A stretch of DNA of 64,000 nucleotides from Paramecium sonneborni. Taxonomy: Eukaryota > Ciliophora > Oligohymenophorea > Peniculida > Parameciidae. Position numbers and translations under genes: made by a program. Each line of letters starts with the position of its first letter. Position 1 is the stretch's first letter. The stretch covers positions 66,221 to 130,220 of the forward strand of contig CAJJDN010000010.1 of NCBI GenBank assembly GCA_905182985.1, given 5' to 3'. The notes beneath the pieces were generated by a model. The model was not told the DNA's origin and did no database searches. It saw nothing but the letters and a program-made list of their open reading frames with translations. Positions 23,501 to 36,646 of the stretch are shown here, one piece after another.

Positions 23501-24104
23501 ATGTCAATGTCATAACAAAGATATCAAACTCTAATGGGTTCTGATGATATATCACAATTATGTAGTGGATTCATTAGATTTATAGAAGAAGTAATTCTAA
23601 TTAAAATTATTTAAATAGATTTTATTACCTATTGCTAAATAAGACACTAAATAATTTTAAAATTGGACAAAATTTAAAGAAATCATTGATCCATTTAATA
23701 AAAAAATAGAATTACAAAGAGTTGAGTAATTTTTCTAATAATTTAATAATTCTAAGATTAATTAAGAAAATAAACCACCAACTCCAATCTTAAAAGATTA
23801 AACTAAAAACTCTGTAAACATCTAAGATAGAAGTTATTCAATACCATAAACAACAAACTTTTAAATTATTAAAGATGATTATGAAACTAAATTAAAAGAA
23901 ATTACAGATAAAATAAATAAAACATTTCATTAAAATAATACTCATTTAGATATACTTTTAAAAATGAATAGTACAACTCAAGAAGCCAAAAATAAATAAG
24001 AACTTACTAATAATAATCAAAGAAATACATCAATTACTAGAAGAGTAGAATTTAAGAGAAGAAATACAGATTATTACTCTATTAAACCTATTAATATATA
24101 ATGA
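23501..24104 (+). CDS. Hydrophilic glutamine/asparagine-rich protein, unknown
   Basis: 191 residues with one 28-nt intron; frame and length check exactly. The N-terminal 90 residues are helical (FIRFIEE|ILLPIAKQDTKQF); the remainder is low-complexity and ends in a basic segment. No family recognised. It ends 43 bp from the convergent coiled-coil gene. Confidence 0.6.
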
Positions 24105-24147
24105 ATATATATTTTCATATAACTAAAAATATTTAAACATATTCTAA

Positions 24148-25767
24148 TCAAAACTCATCTTCTGGATTTTCTTCATCATCAAATCCTTCCTCTTCCTATT
24201 ATTTTTATTAAGATTATTATTATTATTATATTGTTTATTTATTAGGAAATGAAAATAACTTTTATTATGTTTATTATTATTATTTTGATGTATTTAGTTC
24301 ATCAACATCAACCTTTTTTTTATTAGCATAAAATATCTAATCATGTATTAAAGTCACAATCTTTTCATTATCTAATAAAGTTTAAATTAATTTATCTCTA
24401 TCTTCTTTCTCCAACATATCTGGTTTATCTATATTATTAATTATAATTCTTACTTTTCGAATTCTTATTTATAATTCTTGCTTCTCCTTTGATTTAAATT
24501 ATTTCTTCCTTTATATCATCTATGCATTTTCTTAAAATTAATTCCAATTCTGATTTACTTTAAATTTCTTTGATATACAATTATTTCAATTCTCTAACTC
24601 TCTTTTATTCCTTTTTTAATGTTGATTATAATGATTTCATTGTTTTCTCATATCTTTATAAAGTTTATTAAATTTATTATGAACCTTATTATTATTATTA
24701 TTATTATTATATTTATGATGGATTTTTTGATAATTATTCATCCTTATTTTATTTATTCTAAGATTAAGCTGAATTCTTAACAGATCTTATTCTAACTTTA
24801 GCTTTACTTCCAGGTCTTACAATATCTTAATATGATGGTTAATCAAAAGATTAATCATCCTATTCTATTTCATCTTTTTAAACTTCATTTAATAATTTCT
24901 CATATTATTATATTTATGATTTAAGAATCGCATTTTTTTTTTTTTTCATTATTAACTCTTTTAAAAGCATTTCTCGATCATTCTCTTATGTCTAATACTA
25001 TATTTTTAATTCTTTATATTTTTACATCAGAGAATGATTTTCATTATCTATTTTTTAAGCTATATTTTTAATCCATTCTAATTCACTAATCAATTAATTT
25101 TCTTTTTCAATATATTCCTAATCATTTTTACCTTTCTTTATTCTTTCCTCTTCAAACTATTTCTTTATTTCATTTATTTTATTATTAAAAAATCTAATAA
25201 TATCTCTCTCCTAATCCACTAATATTTTCGATGTTCTTAATTAAATATTATTTATTCCCTCAATTATTTTATTATGATCCTTATATATATTCTCCATTAT
25301 TTTTCTATCACCTTAATCTAAAGCTGTTTTAGCTCTTAATTCAGATTATAATTCTTCTATTGTTTTTCTATACTCAATTTCTCTATTAACAAATCTTTCT
25401 TATCTATTTTTTAGTTCTAATTCTAATTAATTTGTTCTCATCTTTTCTTTTTCCAATATTGATTACAATTCTGAAGACTTTTACATCCAATCTTATGCAG
25501 TCATTTCATTTTTTGCTATATTATTTATTTATTAGATTTATTTTTTCTTATTTTTTGGATCATTTGGATCACCTTTCTTACCTTATAAATCAATTTACAT
25601 TTTCGTCGGTTTTAAGATTGCCTCAGGATTAATAACTAACAATTAAATTCAAATTTACATTTTGTTAAATCAGGTGTTGTGGATGCTAATCTATCTGCAA
25701 TTTCTTACATCTTCTACATGCTCTTTGTATTTTTTATATATTATTAGTCATCTTATATTTTCTACAT
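24148..25767 (-). CDS. Long coiled-coil protein (possible basal-body or ciliary component)
   Basis: 523 residues with two introns (23 and 25 nt). A short conserved-looking N-terminus (ADRLASTTPDL, then NPEAILKP.K) precedes about 350 residues of coiled coil. A conserved helix follows near the end (PDMLEKEDRDKLIQTLLDNEKIVTLIHD), then a poly-glutamine stretch (TAA repeats) and an acidic tail ending DDEENPEDEF. The architecture fits cilium-associated coiled-coil families, but I cannot name one. This copy is complete; part of it is repeated at 26004-27016. Confidence 0.7.
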
Positions 25768-27251
25768 TATTTTATTGTTATATATATAATATCAAAATAA
25801 TATAATTTTGTTAATAATTTATAATCAAAATTATACTTACATTTTTAATATAATTCTTATTATACTTAAATCTCCTCTCTCAAGTTTTGTTATATATATT
25901 TCAATTATAAAATAGTTTCTATGATTATTTCATCTAAAATTACGCTGATTAATCTTTTTTAATATATATATTAAATATTCCATAATTTGGTTTTACTTCT
26001 TTNATTCTAAGATTAAGCTGAATTCTTAACAGATCTTATTCTAACTTTAGCTTTACTTCCAGGTCTTACAATATCTTAATATGATGGTTAATCAAAAGAT
26101 TAATCATCCTATTCTATTTCATCTTTTTAAACTTCATTTAATAATTTCTCATATTATTATATTTATGATTTAAGAATCGCATTTTTTTTTTTTTTCATTA
26201 TTAACTCTTTTAAAAGCATTTCTCGATCATTCTCTTATGTCTAATACTATATTTTTAATTCTTTATATTTTTACATCAGAGAATGATTTTCATTATCTAT
26301 TTTTTAAGCTATATTTTTAATCCATTCTAATTCACTAATCAATTAATTTTCTTTTTCAATATATTCCTAATCATTTTTACCTTTCTTTATTCTTTCCTCT
26401 TCAAACTATTTCTTTATTTCATTTATTTTATTATTAAAAAATCTAATAATATCTCTCTCCTAATCCACTAATATTTTCGATGTTCTTAATTAAATATTAT
26501 TTATTCCCTCAATTATTTTATTATGATCCTTATATATATTCTCCATTATTTTTCTATCACCTTAATCTAAAGCTGTTTTAGCTCTTAATTCAGATTATAA
26601 TTCTTCTATTGTTTTTCTATACTCAATTTCTCTATTAACAAATCTTTCTTATCTATTTTTTAGTTCTAATTCTAATTAATTTGTTCTCATCTTTTCTTTT
26701 TCCAATATTGATTACAATTCTGAAGACTTTTACATCCAATCTTATGCAGTCATTTCATTTTTTGCTATATTATTTATTTATTAGATTTATTTTTTCTTAT
26801 TTTTTGGATCATTTGGATCACCTTTCTTACCTTATAAATCAATTTACATTTTCGTCGGTTTTAAGATTGCCTCAGGATTAATAACTAACAATTAAATTCA
26901 AATTTACATTTTGTTAAATCAGGTGTTGTGGATGCTAATCTATCTGCAATTTCTTACATCTTCTACATGCTCTTTGTATTTTTTATATATTATTAGTCAT
27001 CTTATATTTTCTACATTATTTTATTGTTATATATATAATATCAAAATAATATAATTTTGTTAATAATTTATAATCAAAATTATACTTACATTTTTAATAT
27101 AATTCTTATTATACTTAAATCTCCTCTCTCAAGTTTTGTTATATATATTTCAATTATAAAATAGTTTCTATGATTATTTCATCTAAAATTACGCTGATTA
27201 ATCTTTTTTAATATATATATTAAATATTCCATAATTTGGTTTTACTTCTTT
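24755..27251. repeat. 1248-bp direct duplication around a single n (join 3)
   Basis: Bases 24755-26002 recur as 26004-27251, offset 1249, with the n at 26003. It contains the 5' two thirds of the long coiled-coil gene and its upstream region. Same signature as the other joins. Confidence 0.9.
26004..27016 (-). CDS. Duplicate 5' part of the coiled-coil gene
   Basis: Identical to residues about 1-320 of the gene at 24148-25767 and cut at the n. Probably an assembly duplicate rather than a truncated paralogue. Confidence 0.7.
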
Positions 27252-27959
27252 ATATTAGAAGGAAATAACGAAGGTGGTTATACTGATAAACAAAATTTTC
27301 AAGAAATTATGAATAATTCTTAATGTAAACTCTTATTCAAAACAAAGGTATTATATTTATTTAATTATTTTCAAATCATTATCAATCATCATTTATAAAA
27401 TGTTAACAATAAAGTATTAATTTTATATTTGATAAAAATATTTTAACAATAATTAGAATTTTATCTCTTTAGCATTTTAAATAAAAAAAAAAAACCTTTT
27501 CACTCATTTTTTGAAGTTACAAAAATTATACAAAACAAATAAATACAAAATCTCGACTTAAGTTAGATAATAAGACGAAATTAATAGTAAAAATTAATCT
27601 GATACACATTTTGTAATTAAAAGTTATACTATCTGAAGAGTAAGGCTATATAATTAGTAGTTCGTTAATAATTTTGTTTTTTAAAAATCTATTTTATAAT
27701 TTTTTTATAACATCATTTTGTTATCAATTAATTTAATACATTGTAGATCAAACATCAAAAAATGTTTTGATGAAAAAATAATGAAACGAGGATTGGATTG
27801 TTAATCTTTTTTAAAAAAATTATATAGTTTTATTTAATTAAATTCATAATTTTTTGTAATTGTAATAATTATCCTGTAGAGTAATCTACTTATTGAATGA
27901 ATATATTGATTTATAATTGACAGAAATACAAATATTATAGATTGAGTTAAATTTTTTGT
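27252..27959. other. Unassigned AT-rich stretch
   Basis: The first 80 bases (plus strand, near 27252-27345) have a short coding-like frame (around EGGYTDKQNFQEIM) with no supported start or end. The rest shows no convincing gene. A perfect 8-bp inverted repeat with a 4-base loop (catcaaaa...ttttgatg) lies near 27750-27770. Confidence 0.35.
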
Positions 27960-28532
27960 TCATGTATCCAACAACATACGTGAATTATTTAAATTATCCT
28001 TTTATTTCATCATAATTTGTTTTTCTCTCGTCATAGACTTAGTTCTTTTGTATATTTTCATATGATTCTAGTTACTAAGAGTCTTGAATTTTAGATTATT
28101 GGATTATTAATCTGATTTTAAAAATTGTTTTGCTTTTTAAATATTGATATTAGGCAGGAAAGAATGATATTAATCTAAATTTTGACTTTTTTTTCTTGAA
28201 CTTTAACATGATGACTTTTTTTTAGATAATATTCGAGGAATTAAGGCACTAGCTTATTACCTAATTTCTTATGATTAATTTAAATTTGCCATAAACACTT
28301 ATCTACTCACACGTTGTGTTTTGTAGCTATCTATATTATTCTCAACCTTTTTAATTTTGTTTTCTATATTTTCATTTGTTACAAAATTTTATTTGATGTT
28401 AATACCTAAATCTAAACTGCTACGCCTTTTAAAATTTTGATTGAATTAGAATTGAATGAAAGAATTAGAATCTTTTTCATTTAGACAAACTATGAACTTG
28501 GGTTCAAGATTCTTGATCTTATAGCAAAACAT
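27960..28532 (-). CDS. Small basic intronless protein, unknown
   Basis: 190 residues from ATG 28532 to TGA 27960 with no intron. Rich in Lys, Ser, Asn and Gln, with clusters such as KRRSSLDLG and SKKKSSCQSS that look like phosphorylation targets. An in-frame TGA just upstream supports the start. Predicted largely disordered. Similar in style to the three intronless genes at 31985-34158. Confidence 0.6.
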
Positions 28533-28789
28533 AGAGATTCTTTTAATTAATCTTCAAAATAATCTCTCAATAATATCTTTTTATATTCATATATAATGTT
28601 ATTAATTAATGCGTAAATTTATAATTCAGTGTAACTCAAATACTGATGTATTAATAATTTTATTTTATTTTTATTAATAAGGACATCTACAATCATTCAA
28701 AACATAAAAATAAATGAAATAACAAAGCATAATACCCAGTCAATCTATTTTGAATTTAATTAAACTTATTAATTATATCATCCGTTATT

Positions 28790-29460
28790 ATGTTGTTTTT
28801 AACAAATGAAGAAAAAATTAAAGAGGATATATAGATTTCATATTCTTAAATTATCTGTTAATTTTATCAATAAAGGTATATATTTATAACATTTGTATTG
28901 TCAATATATTTTCGTTATTTTGTAAAATTATTTATTTTCAATTGATTTTTATTCTCTAAATTATCATTTAAATTGATTATTATGGTTATGAATTCTTTAA
29001 ATTTGAAACTGGAATGTTTGAAGGGTCTTTAATAATCGAAATTCTGGAGGATTTTTTCAAAACAAAAGTTTTTATTTTTTATTAAATTATTAAATTGACA
29101 GTTAATGAATCACAATACAGGTATTATCTAAATTAAATATGAAAATGATTAATTAATGAATATATCTAGAGAAATGGATTTTATAAAACTAGATATTTAA
29201 GTTTAGAAGTAATTGATGCGGATAAATATATTCATATTAAATCATAAAAACTTGATACAATTATAGTTTAAGATTCTAACTTGTAATTTATAAATTAATT
29301 GTCATTTCTTATAAGATTATGAAATAAATAGAAAACAAATTTATAGTTTTGTTTTTTTTAAATTAATTGATAATTTTAGTAAAAATGAATTTGAGAAATT
29401 GTGTTTAATTACTTCAATAGAATATTATAATATCAGATAGAAAATGCTTTAATTTTTAAC
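28790..29460 (+). CDS. Probable gene, exon structure unresolved
   Basis: Plus-strand frames with protein-like composition: ATG 28790 (MLFLTNEEKIKED...), a second frame over about 28960-29120 (around ETGMFEGSLIIEIL), and a third over 29150-29450 (around FFKLIDNFSKNEFEKL). The splices linking them could not be placed. The 3' part also occurs after join 4. No family recognised. Confidence 0.3.
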
Positions 29461-31590
29461 CTATGAATTTTGATTTATAGATTTTGAATTCAATTTAGAA
29501 TTACTATTGGGATTAATAATTGTTGTAATATTTGAAATTAAAATAATTAAACTCATAATTTTGTTAAGTTTAATTTGTTTAAAATACATTTTATGTTTTT
29601 TATTATATTTATTTTAGTAAAGTAAAGATTTAGTTATCAGTTTGATATTAAAAAATAAAAAGTTGTATATTAATTGATATCGATTTCAATAAGATAATCA
29701 AGAACAATAAATTTAATAAAATATTTCTTATGATATTATAAAATAACTCATTATTATTATAATGATTCTTATTGCTTCGATAATCTTCTTTATTTAACAG
29801 ATTATCTCCATACATATATTATAAATCCCCATTTCACCATTACTTTAACTCCAAATAATAATACTAAACCAATAAAGCCTCCTTAATTAATTTATCAATA
29901 TTTTATACTTGATTATGATATTTTTATGAATAAATTAAACCAATTTTCATATACTCTTAATTTTCCTTCCAAATTGATTGGTATTAATTTTGCTTTTGGA
30001 TACTATTACATAAGAACTTTCTCATATGTGCCTAATTCATCTACTAAACCTAATTCTTTTGCTTCTTATCCTATATACACATTATTTTCCAATTATTCTT
30101 TTTTTATTTTTAATTACTCTTTTCTATTTGTCCAACATTCATTTGTTAATTGTTTAGTCTATAATCCATAATAATTATCTAAATATTCCAATTCTTTTTG
30201 ACTTCTACTTTTTATTGATGAATTTACTAACAAATTATGATTCACTATTTCATTAGATTAATATTACAAAAACTAATAATCTATATTACAATTTTACATT
30301 TATGCCATTATCTTATAGAAATTCTCCAAAATTGAATTTATTATTATAAATTTNCAGGTATTATCTAAATTAAATATGAAAATGATTAATTAATGAATAT
30401 ATCTAGAGAAATGGATTTTATAAAACTAGATATTTAAGTTTAGAAGTAATTGATGCGGATAAATATATTCATATTAAATCATAAAAACTTGATACAATTA
30501 TAGTTTAAGATTCTAACTTGTAATTTATAAATTAATTGTCATTTCTTATAAGATTATGAAATAAATAGAAAACAAATTTATAGTTTTGTTTTTTTTAAAT
30601 TAATTGATAATTTTAGTAAAAATGAATTTGAGAAATTGTGTTTAATTACTTCAATAGAATATTATAATATCAGATAGAAAATGCTTTAATTTTTAACCTA
30701 TGAATTTTGATTTATAGATTTTGAATTCAATTTAGAATTACTATTGGGATTAATAATTGTTGTAATATTTGAAATTAAAATAATTAAACTCATAATTTTG
30801 TTAAGTTTAATTTGTTTAAAATACATTTTATGTTTTTTATTATATTTATTTTAGTAAAGTAAAGATTTAGTTATCAGTTTGATATTAAAAAATAAAAAGT
30901 TGTATATTAATTGATATCGATTTCAATAAGATAATCAAGAACAATAAATTTAATAAAATATTTCTTATGATATTATAAAATAACTCATTATTATTATAAT
31001 GATTCTTATTGCTTCGATAATCTTCTTTATTTAACAGATTATCTCCATACATATATTATAAATCCCCATTTCACCATTACTTTAACTCCAAATAATAATA
31101 CTAAACCAATAAAGCCTCCTTAATTAATTTATCAATATTTTATACTTGATTATGATATTTTTATGAATAAATTAAACCAATTTTCATATACTCTTAATTT
31201 TCCTTCCAAATTGATTGGTATTAATTTTGCTTTTGGATACTATTACATAAGAACTTTCTCATATGTGCCTAATTCATCTACTAAACCTAATTCTTTTGCT
31301 TCTTATCCTATATACACATTATTTTCCAATTATTCTTTTTTTATTTTTAATTACTCTTTTCTATTTGTCCAACATTCATTTGTTAATTGTTTAGTCTATA
31401 ATCCATAATAATTATCTAAATATTCCAATTCTTTTTGACTTCTACTTTTTATTGATGAATTTACTAACAAATTATGATTCACTATTTCATTAGATTAATA
31501 TTACAAAAACTAATAATCTATATTACAATTTTACATTTATGCCATTATCTTATAGAAATTCTCCAAAATTGAATTTATTATTATAAATTT
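29118..31590. repeat. 1236-bp direct duplication around a single n (join 4)
   Basis: Bases 29118-30353 recur as 30355-31590, offset 1237, with the n at 30354. It covers the 3' two thirds of the S49 protease gene and part of the unresolved plus-strand gene. Confidence 0.9.
29748..30353 (-). CDS. Duplicate 3' part of the S49 protease gene
   Basis: Same sequence as the 3' exons of the complete gene at 30985-31944, cut at the n at 30354. Probable assembly duplicate. Confidence 0.7.
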
Positions 31591-31944
31591 ATGTTAAACC
31601 AATCTTAGATGTATTCTAAGCATATGATTTATTCCCCAACTATAATAATTAATATGCATTCCCTAGAGATTATTCAGTTGCAAAAGTATAAAGAGGTAAT
31701 CCATTTAGATAATTTGTAATATTTTTCTTTAATATTTCAACTTAATATGGACATCCTCCTTTTGAATTTATAATTAATCCTAAAGCTACTACACTTCCTT
31801 TATTATAGTGTTCCAACTAATGAGATATTTAATTCACTCTACAATTTATACATCTATTTCTTACAATTAAGAATTTATTGAACCTTGAATCCTTAATACT
31901 AACACTGTTTTTTAGAAAAATATTTTTGATATTAATTAACTCAT
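30985..31944 (-). CDS. S49-family serine peptidase (SppA-like), divergent
   Basis: 290 residues with three introns (35, 25 and 27 nt). The Clp/crotonase-type fold of the S49 family is recognisable: an N-terminal strand VLVLRIQGSIN, the INS.GG turn (IINSKGGCP), an A..QSLGNAYQL segment where the family has its catalytic serine region (AxSxGYY), and the distal VYIGQEAKELGLVDELGT helix-turn. The glycines around the presumed catalytic serine differ from the SppA consensus, so activity is uncertain. A hydrophobic segment near the C-terminus (GLVLLFGVKVMVKWGFIIYVW) could be a membrane anchor. S49 enzymes degrade signal peptides in bacteria and plastids; here an organelle role is possible. Confidence 0.68.
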
Positions 31945-31984
31945 AATATTCATAAATAAAAATTAAATAATAGTAAAATAATTT

Positions 31985-32644
31985 TCATATAATCTAAGCA
32001 ATTCTGTCCTGTTTTTAGTTGTGTTAATTTTCATCAATTAAAAATATAATAAGATTTTCTTTTTATAATGAATTACTTCTTTTGCTTTTACATCTTTCGT
32101 TATTTAAATAATTATATGATTCAGTTCTTTAATTATTCATTTGAGATACCGATCTCTATTGTTTATTTATCTATGAAATTTGCAAACAAGGTTGTATATT
32201 TTAATTTCGATTCGTTGTAACTAATTTTTCAATACTTCCTTCTCTACTTAAGTATCTAAACTTATCATAATTAACTTTATGCCATTCTCTTGTGTTAAGC
32301 TTTTTTTTCTTTTAACCTAAATATGATTATGTAGTTGAAAATTAGTTTGTCACTACATTCTCAAAAGGCTTATTGACTTACTTAATATTAACAGGAATAT
32401 ATTGTTTCCTTTTGAATAGTTAATGCAAATTATAAAATCTAGTATGTAATAAGCTTTTGATCTATTTTGAATAATTATTTTCATTCTTGAAAACTTCTTA
32501 ATAGATAGCACTATTTGTTGAATATCGCCGATGTAATTAGTGAGAAGATTTACAATCTTTTGTGACTTATCTTGACTATTAACAATTCAATTATTAATTA
32601 GCAGTTAACTCATTTGTTTTGATTTTTGACCCTATCAAAAGCAT
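31985..32644 (-). CDS. Basic intronless protein, tandem group member 3
   Basis: 219 residues, ATG 32644 to TGA 31985, no intron. Rich in Asn, Gln, Lys and Ser; a lysine cluster (GQKKKKLNTREW) lies mid-protein, followed by a tyrosine-rich segment. No domain recognised. It directly precedes the protease gene by 40 bp and follows two similar intronless genes on the same strand. Confidence 0.6.
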
Positions 32645-32846
32645 TAAATTTATATTTATTTTACTTAAAATATTTTAAAAATTACTCTAACATCATCTAT
32701 AAAAACATTAATATAGTTTATAATATCATATATTACACTATTACATACTCTAAGATAGCCATTCTTAATAATACGTAATAATTTATTAAAAGTAAATAAA
32801 TAACTTATGGATTAATAATATTCTAAATTAATTAAATTGTTAATAT

Positions 32847-33380
32847 TCATAATTAATTCAAAGCCTCAAAATATCTGTAGTCATATTCTATATTCTGTTC
32901 TTTAGTTTACACCCAATACTCAACTTTTTCATAAAATCTAACTTACTTCTTAGTTGGTGGTTAACTATTTGATCTAATATTTCTATTTGTTATAAAATCA
33001 TTAGATAATTAACGGACCTTGATCTGATTTGATTTAATTCTCATTAAATTATTCTAATCTATTGATCTATAAGTTAATCTCTTATAATTTGATTACTATA
33101 TTTTTTATTTTAATTCATTTGAGTCTTGCAGAAATTCTAAGTTACATACTTTTATTACTTTAGTAGTAAAACTAGAAGGTTCACAGTTATTCTCAAATTT
33201 GTATAATTTAGGTTTTGTAGGATTTAATCTTAATTTATTATGAAGAAGTTTTTGTTCTTTGATACAATTTAATTTTTGAATAACAAGATTTTATGAAGGA
33301 AAACTTACTTTATTTAATTAAAGTTGCTAATAAGATTATATGAAAGATGCCTTTTGATTTCTGAACTAATATGGATTCAT
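32847..33380 (-). CDS. Basic intronless protein with KQVRF motif, tandem group member 2
   Basis: 177 residues, no intron. Near the C-terminus is KKQVRFYEKVEYW, matching the [RK]xVxF protein-phosphatase-1 docking pattern followed by an acidic/hydrophobic continuation. The same arrangement (KK.VRF.E.VE) recurs in the neighbouring gene at 33439-34158, suggesting a tandem duplication. Most of the chain looks disordered. Confidence 0.62.
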
Positions 33381-33438
33381 ACTAATTATTATAAAAATTT
33401 TGCAAAATTTATATAAATCTTTAGTCAATTAAAATATT

Positions 33439-34158
33439 TCACACTATTTATTTAATTAAATGAGATTTTATTCGATCAATTATTCTAATTTCAACTAACT
33501 CATTGAATCTAACAGTTTTCTTTTTTTATTGTTCATCTATTTATTGATCTTTATAAGGACTAACTTATTTTAAATTTGATTTAGATCTTACTCTTTCAAT
33601 ATCCGATTTAGATCTTAAAGGTCTTTATATATCCACTTAATTATGAATCACTGAATTTTTTCGAAGTGTATTTATTAAGAACTTCTTATTACTTTCTGGA
33701 TCTTCTCTAGAAATTTGTATTTTTTAAGGTATTTTCATATTTATTTTCTTAAAGTTAAACTTTATTTTTTTTGTATTACTAGCTGATCCACTAATAGGTA
33801 TGTCTAATAGTTTTTAACTTATTAATTTATTTCTATCTTAAACTATATTTAATAATCCTTTTAATTTATTATCCTCAAGAAATTTAGGCTTTATTGGAGA
33901 AAGTGATCTTTCTTCTAATAATTTGTTCTTCTATATTTTTTCGACTTTCAAAGGTTCAAAACGAAATTCTCTACTTGTTGTTATAGCTTTGGTAATTGTA
34001 GATTCAAATTATTACTATTAATTACTCCTTGAACTTAATTATTACTTCACATTTTATGGTGATAGATAAGGTTCTTAAATATATGTATTAAGTATTGGTA
34101 TTTTGAATCCCTTTAACATATAAAGAGGTTCATCATTTTAATAATGTTTGATTGCCAT
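33439..34158 (-). CDS. Basic intronless protein with KTVRF motif, tandem group member 1
   Basis: 239 residues from ATG 34158 to TGA 33439, no intron. Contains Ser/Lys-rich linkers (RSKSDIERVRSKSN) and near the C-terminus KKKTVRFNELVEIR, a strong RVxF-type PP1 docking sequence. Spacing, composition and motif resemble the adjacent gene at 32847-33380 (gap 58 bp). A role as a phosphatase-1 regulatory subunit is inference. Confidence 0.65.
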
Positions 34159-34313
34159 TGTATATAGATGTTCAAAACACAATATAATAATTTATAATAG
34201 GTAAGAAAAATAATTTATCAATAAAGAATTATTTATTATGGCATTCCAAAAATACCATTTTATTTCATATCAAATCGTTTCATTAAAAATTATTTCTATA
34301 AAGTGAAGCTCTT

Positions 34314-34769
34314 ATGAATAAATTTAATCAACTTCCTTCCCTTCTTAATATTATTGATAATGTCTTTTAAAATAATCCTAATTTATAGGTTTATGATACA
34401 AATTTAAATCTTATAATTTTTAGATCTAAAATAATAACTACACTATAATTCCCCTTTATTAAATTTGTAGTCATTCCTGAAATTAAATGAGATTAAGGTT
34501 CTCTTAAAGTTATTCACTTTATTGAGTGATTTTTTTGTATTTATTTTCATTGTACTTTGTCTGCTTTAAAATAATTAGATTATGATAGATTATATTCTTT
34601 ATGATATATTATTTATATTCATATTATACATCCTTTTATGAATAATAGATGGATCCATAAAAAGAGATTGGTTCAAAATTATTATCATACTTCCATTATA
34701 TATGATATTATGTTAACATTTTTTGAGTTGTTTAAATTAAATATTTCGAAATTAAATTTTTAATAATGA
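34314..34769 (+). CDS. Possible small gene, exon structure uncertain
   Basis: ATG 34314 opens a frame (MNKFNQLPSLLN...) that hits TGA after 56 codons. A 33-nt intron or further exons could join it to a coding-like 3' segment ending at TGA 34769 (around RWIHKKRLVQNYYH). The 3' part is repeated after join 5. Not identified. Confidence 0.3.
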
Positions 34770-36646
34770 AAATCTGTATATAACAAACTATATTATTATA
34801 TTTGATTATAATAAATAAATTTATATTTAGTTTTCTAATGTTAATTGAGAATATGTTATTCTGTAAATAAATAGCACATGATAAAAAGCCATTGATTGCA
34901 GTTTGTTTAAATTAGGATTGTAAAGAGTCTTGTGGTTTGTGTATTAGTTGTTTTTTGAATCACAAAAATCATAATGATGATTTATAGACTATTGAAATAG
35001 TAAGAAAGAAACTTGATGATCATATTTAAAAGATGAAATAAAATTTTTAATTTTGTGATGATCTAATCCAATTAATAAATTTAGTAAAAATATAAATAAA
35101 TCGGACAATATAAAATATTTAGATCGTTTAAAAATTTTCAAATCATGCAGATATCGATAAGGTGAAAGAATTGTTAATAAAATCTTAAGCAAATAAATAA
35201 GATACTTCTATTTTTAAAAAGATAGATATAGAACTAAAAAAAGTAAAGGAAATTTTATGTGAATTAAAATTTTCAATTGAATATTCACAGTCTAATCTTA
35301 ATGATGGATAGTAATAAGAATTTTAAGAATGTTTAAAATANNNNNNNNNNNNNNNNNNNNNNNNNNNNNNNNNNNNNNNNNNNNNNNNNNNNNNNNNNNN
35401 NNNNNNNNNNNNNNNNNNNNNNNNNNNNNNNNNNNNNNNNNNNNNNNNNNNNNNNNNNNNNNNNNNNNNNNNNNNNNNNNNNNNNNNNNNNNNNNNNNNN
35501 NNNNNNNNNNNNNNNNNNNNNNNNNNNNNNNNNNNNNNNNNNNNNNNNNNNNNNNNNNNNNNNNNNNNNNNNNNNNNNNNNNNNNNNNNNNNNNNNNNNN
35601 NNNNNNNNNNNNNNNNNNNNNNNNNNNNNNNNNNNNNNNNNNNNNNNNNNNNNNNNNNNNNNNNNNNNNNNNNNNNNNNNNNNNNNNNNNNNNNNNNNNN
35701 NNNNNNNNNNNNNNNNNNNNNNNNNNNNNNNNNNNNNNNNNNNNNNNNNNNNNNNNNNNNNNNNNNNNNNNNNNNNNNNNNNNNNNNNNNNNNNNNNNNN
35801 NNNNNNNNNNNNNNNNNNNNNNNNNNNNNNNNNNNNNNNNNNNNNNNNNNNNNNNNNNNNNNNNNNNNNNNNNNNNNNNNNNNNNNNNNNNNNNNNNNNN
35901 NNNNNNNNNNNNNNNNNNNNNNNNNNNNNNNNNNNNNNNNNNNNNNNNNNNNNNNNNNNTCCATAAAAAGAGATTGGTTCAAAATTATTATCATACTTCC
36001 ATTATATATGATATTATGTTAACATTTTTTGAGTTGTTTAAATTAAATATTTCGAAATTAAATTTTTAATAATGAAAATCTGTATATAACAAACTATATT
36101 ATTATATTTGATTATAATAAATAAATTTATATTTAGTTTTCTAATGTTAATTGAGAATATGTTATTCTGTAAATAAATAGCACATGATAAAAAGCCATTG
36201 ATTGCAGTTTGTTTAAATTAGGATTGTAAAGAGTCTTGTGGTTTGTGTATTAGTTGTTTTTTGAATCACAAAAATCATAATGATGATTTATAGACTATTG
36301 AAATAGTAAGAAAGAAACTTGATGATCATATTTAAAAGATGAAATAAAATTTTTAATTTTGTGATGATCTAATCCAATTAATAAATTTAGTAAAAATATA
36401 AATAAATCGGACAATATAAAATATTTAGATCGTTTAAAAATTTTCAAATCATGCAGATATCGATAAGGTGAAAGAATTGTTAATAAAATCTTAAGCAAAT
36501 AAATAAGATACTTCTATTTTTAAAAAGATAGATATAGAACTAAAAAAAGTAAAGGAAATTTTATGTGAATTAAAATTTTCAATTGAATATTCACAGTCTA
36601 ATCTTAATGATGGATAGTAATAAGAATTTTAAGAATGTTTAAAATA
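34654..36646. repeat. 687-bp direct duplication flanking a 619-N gap (join 5)
   Basis: Bases 34654-35340 recur as 35960-36646, offset 1306. The N run (35341-35959) sits between copies of the same sequence, so the true gap is negative: the contigs overlap. The 5' part of the TPR gene (34838-35340) therefore appears twice. Confidence 0.9.

Noticed and set aside
29926..30171. 81-residue plus-strand frame (also 31163-31408)
   Set aside because: Antisense to the S49 protease gene, whose minus-strand reading is supported by homology and splicing.
35323..36069. Open frames spanning the N run
   Set aside because: The frame is open only because it consists of N; the gap itself is spurious since both sides are the same sequence.
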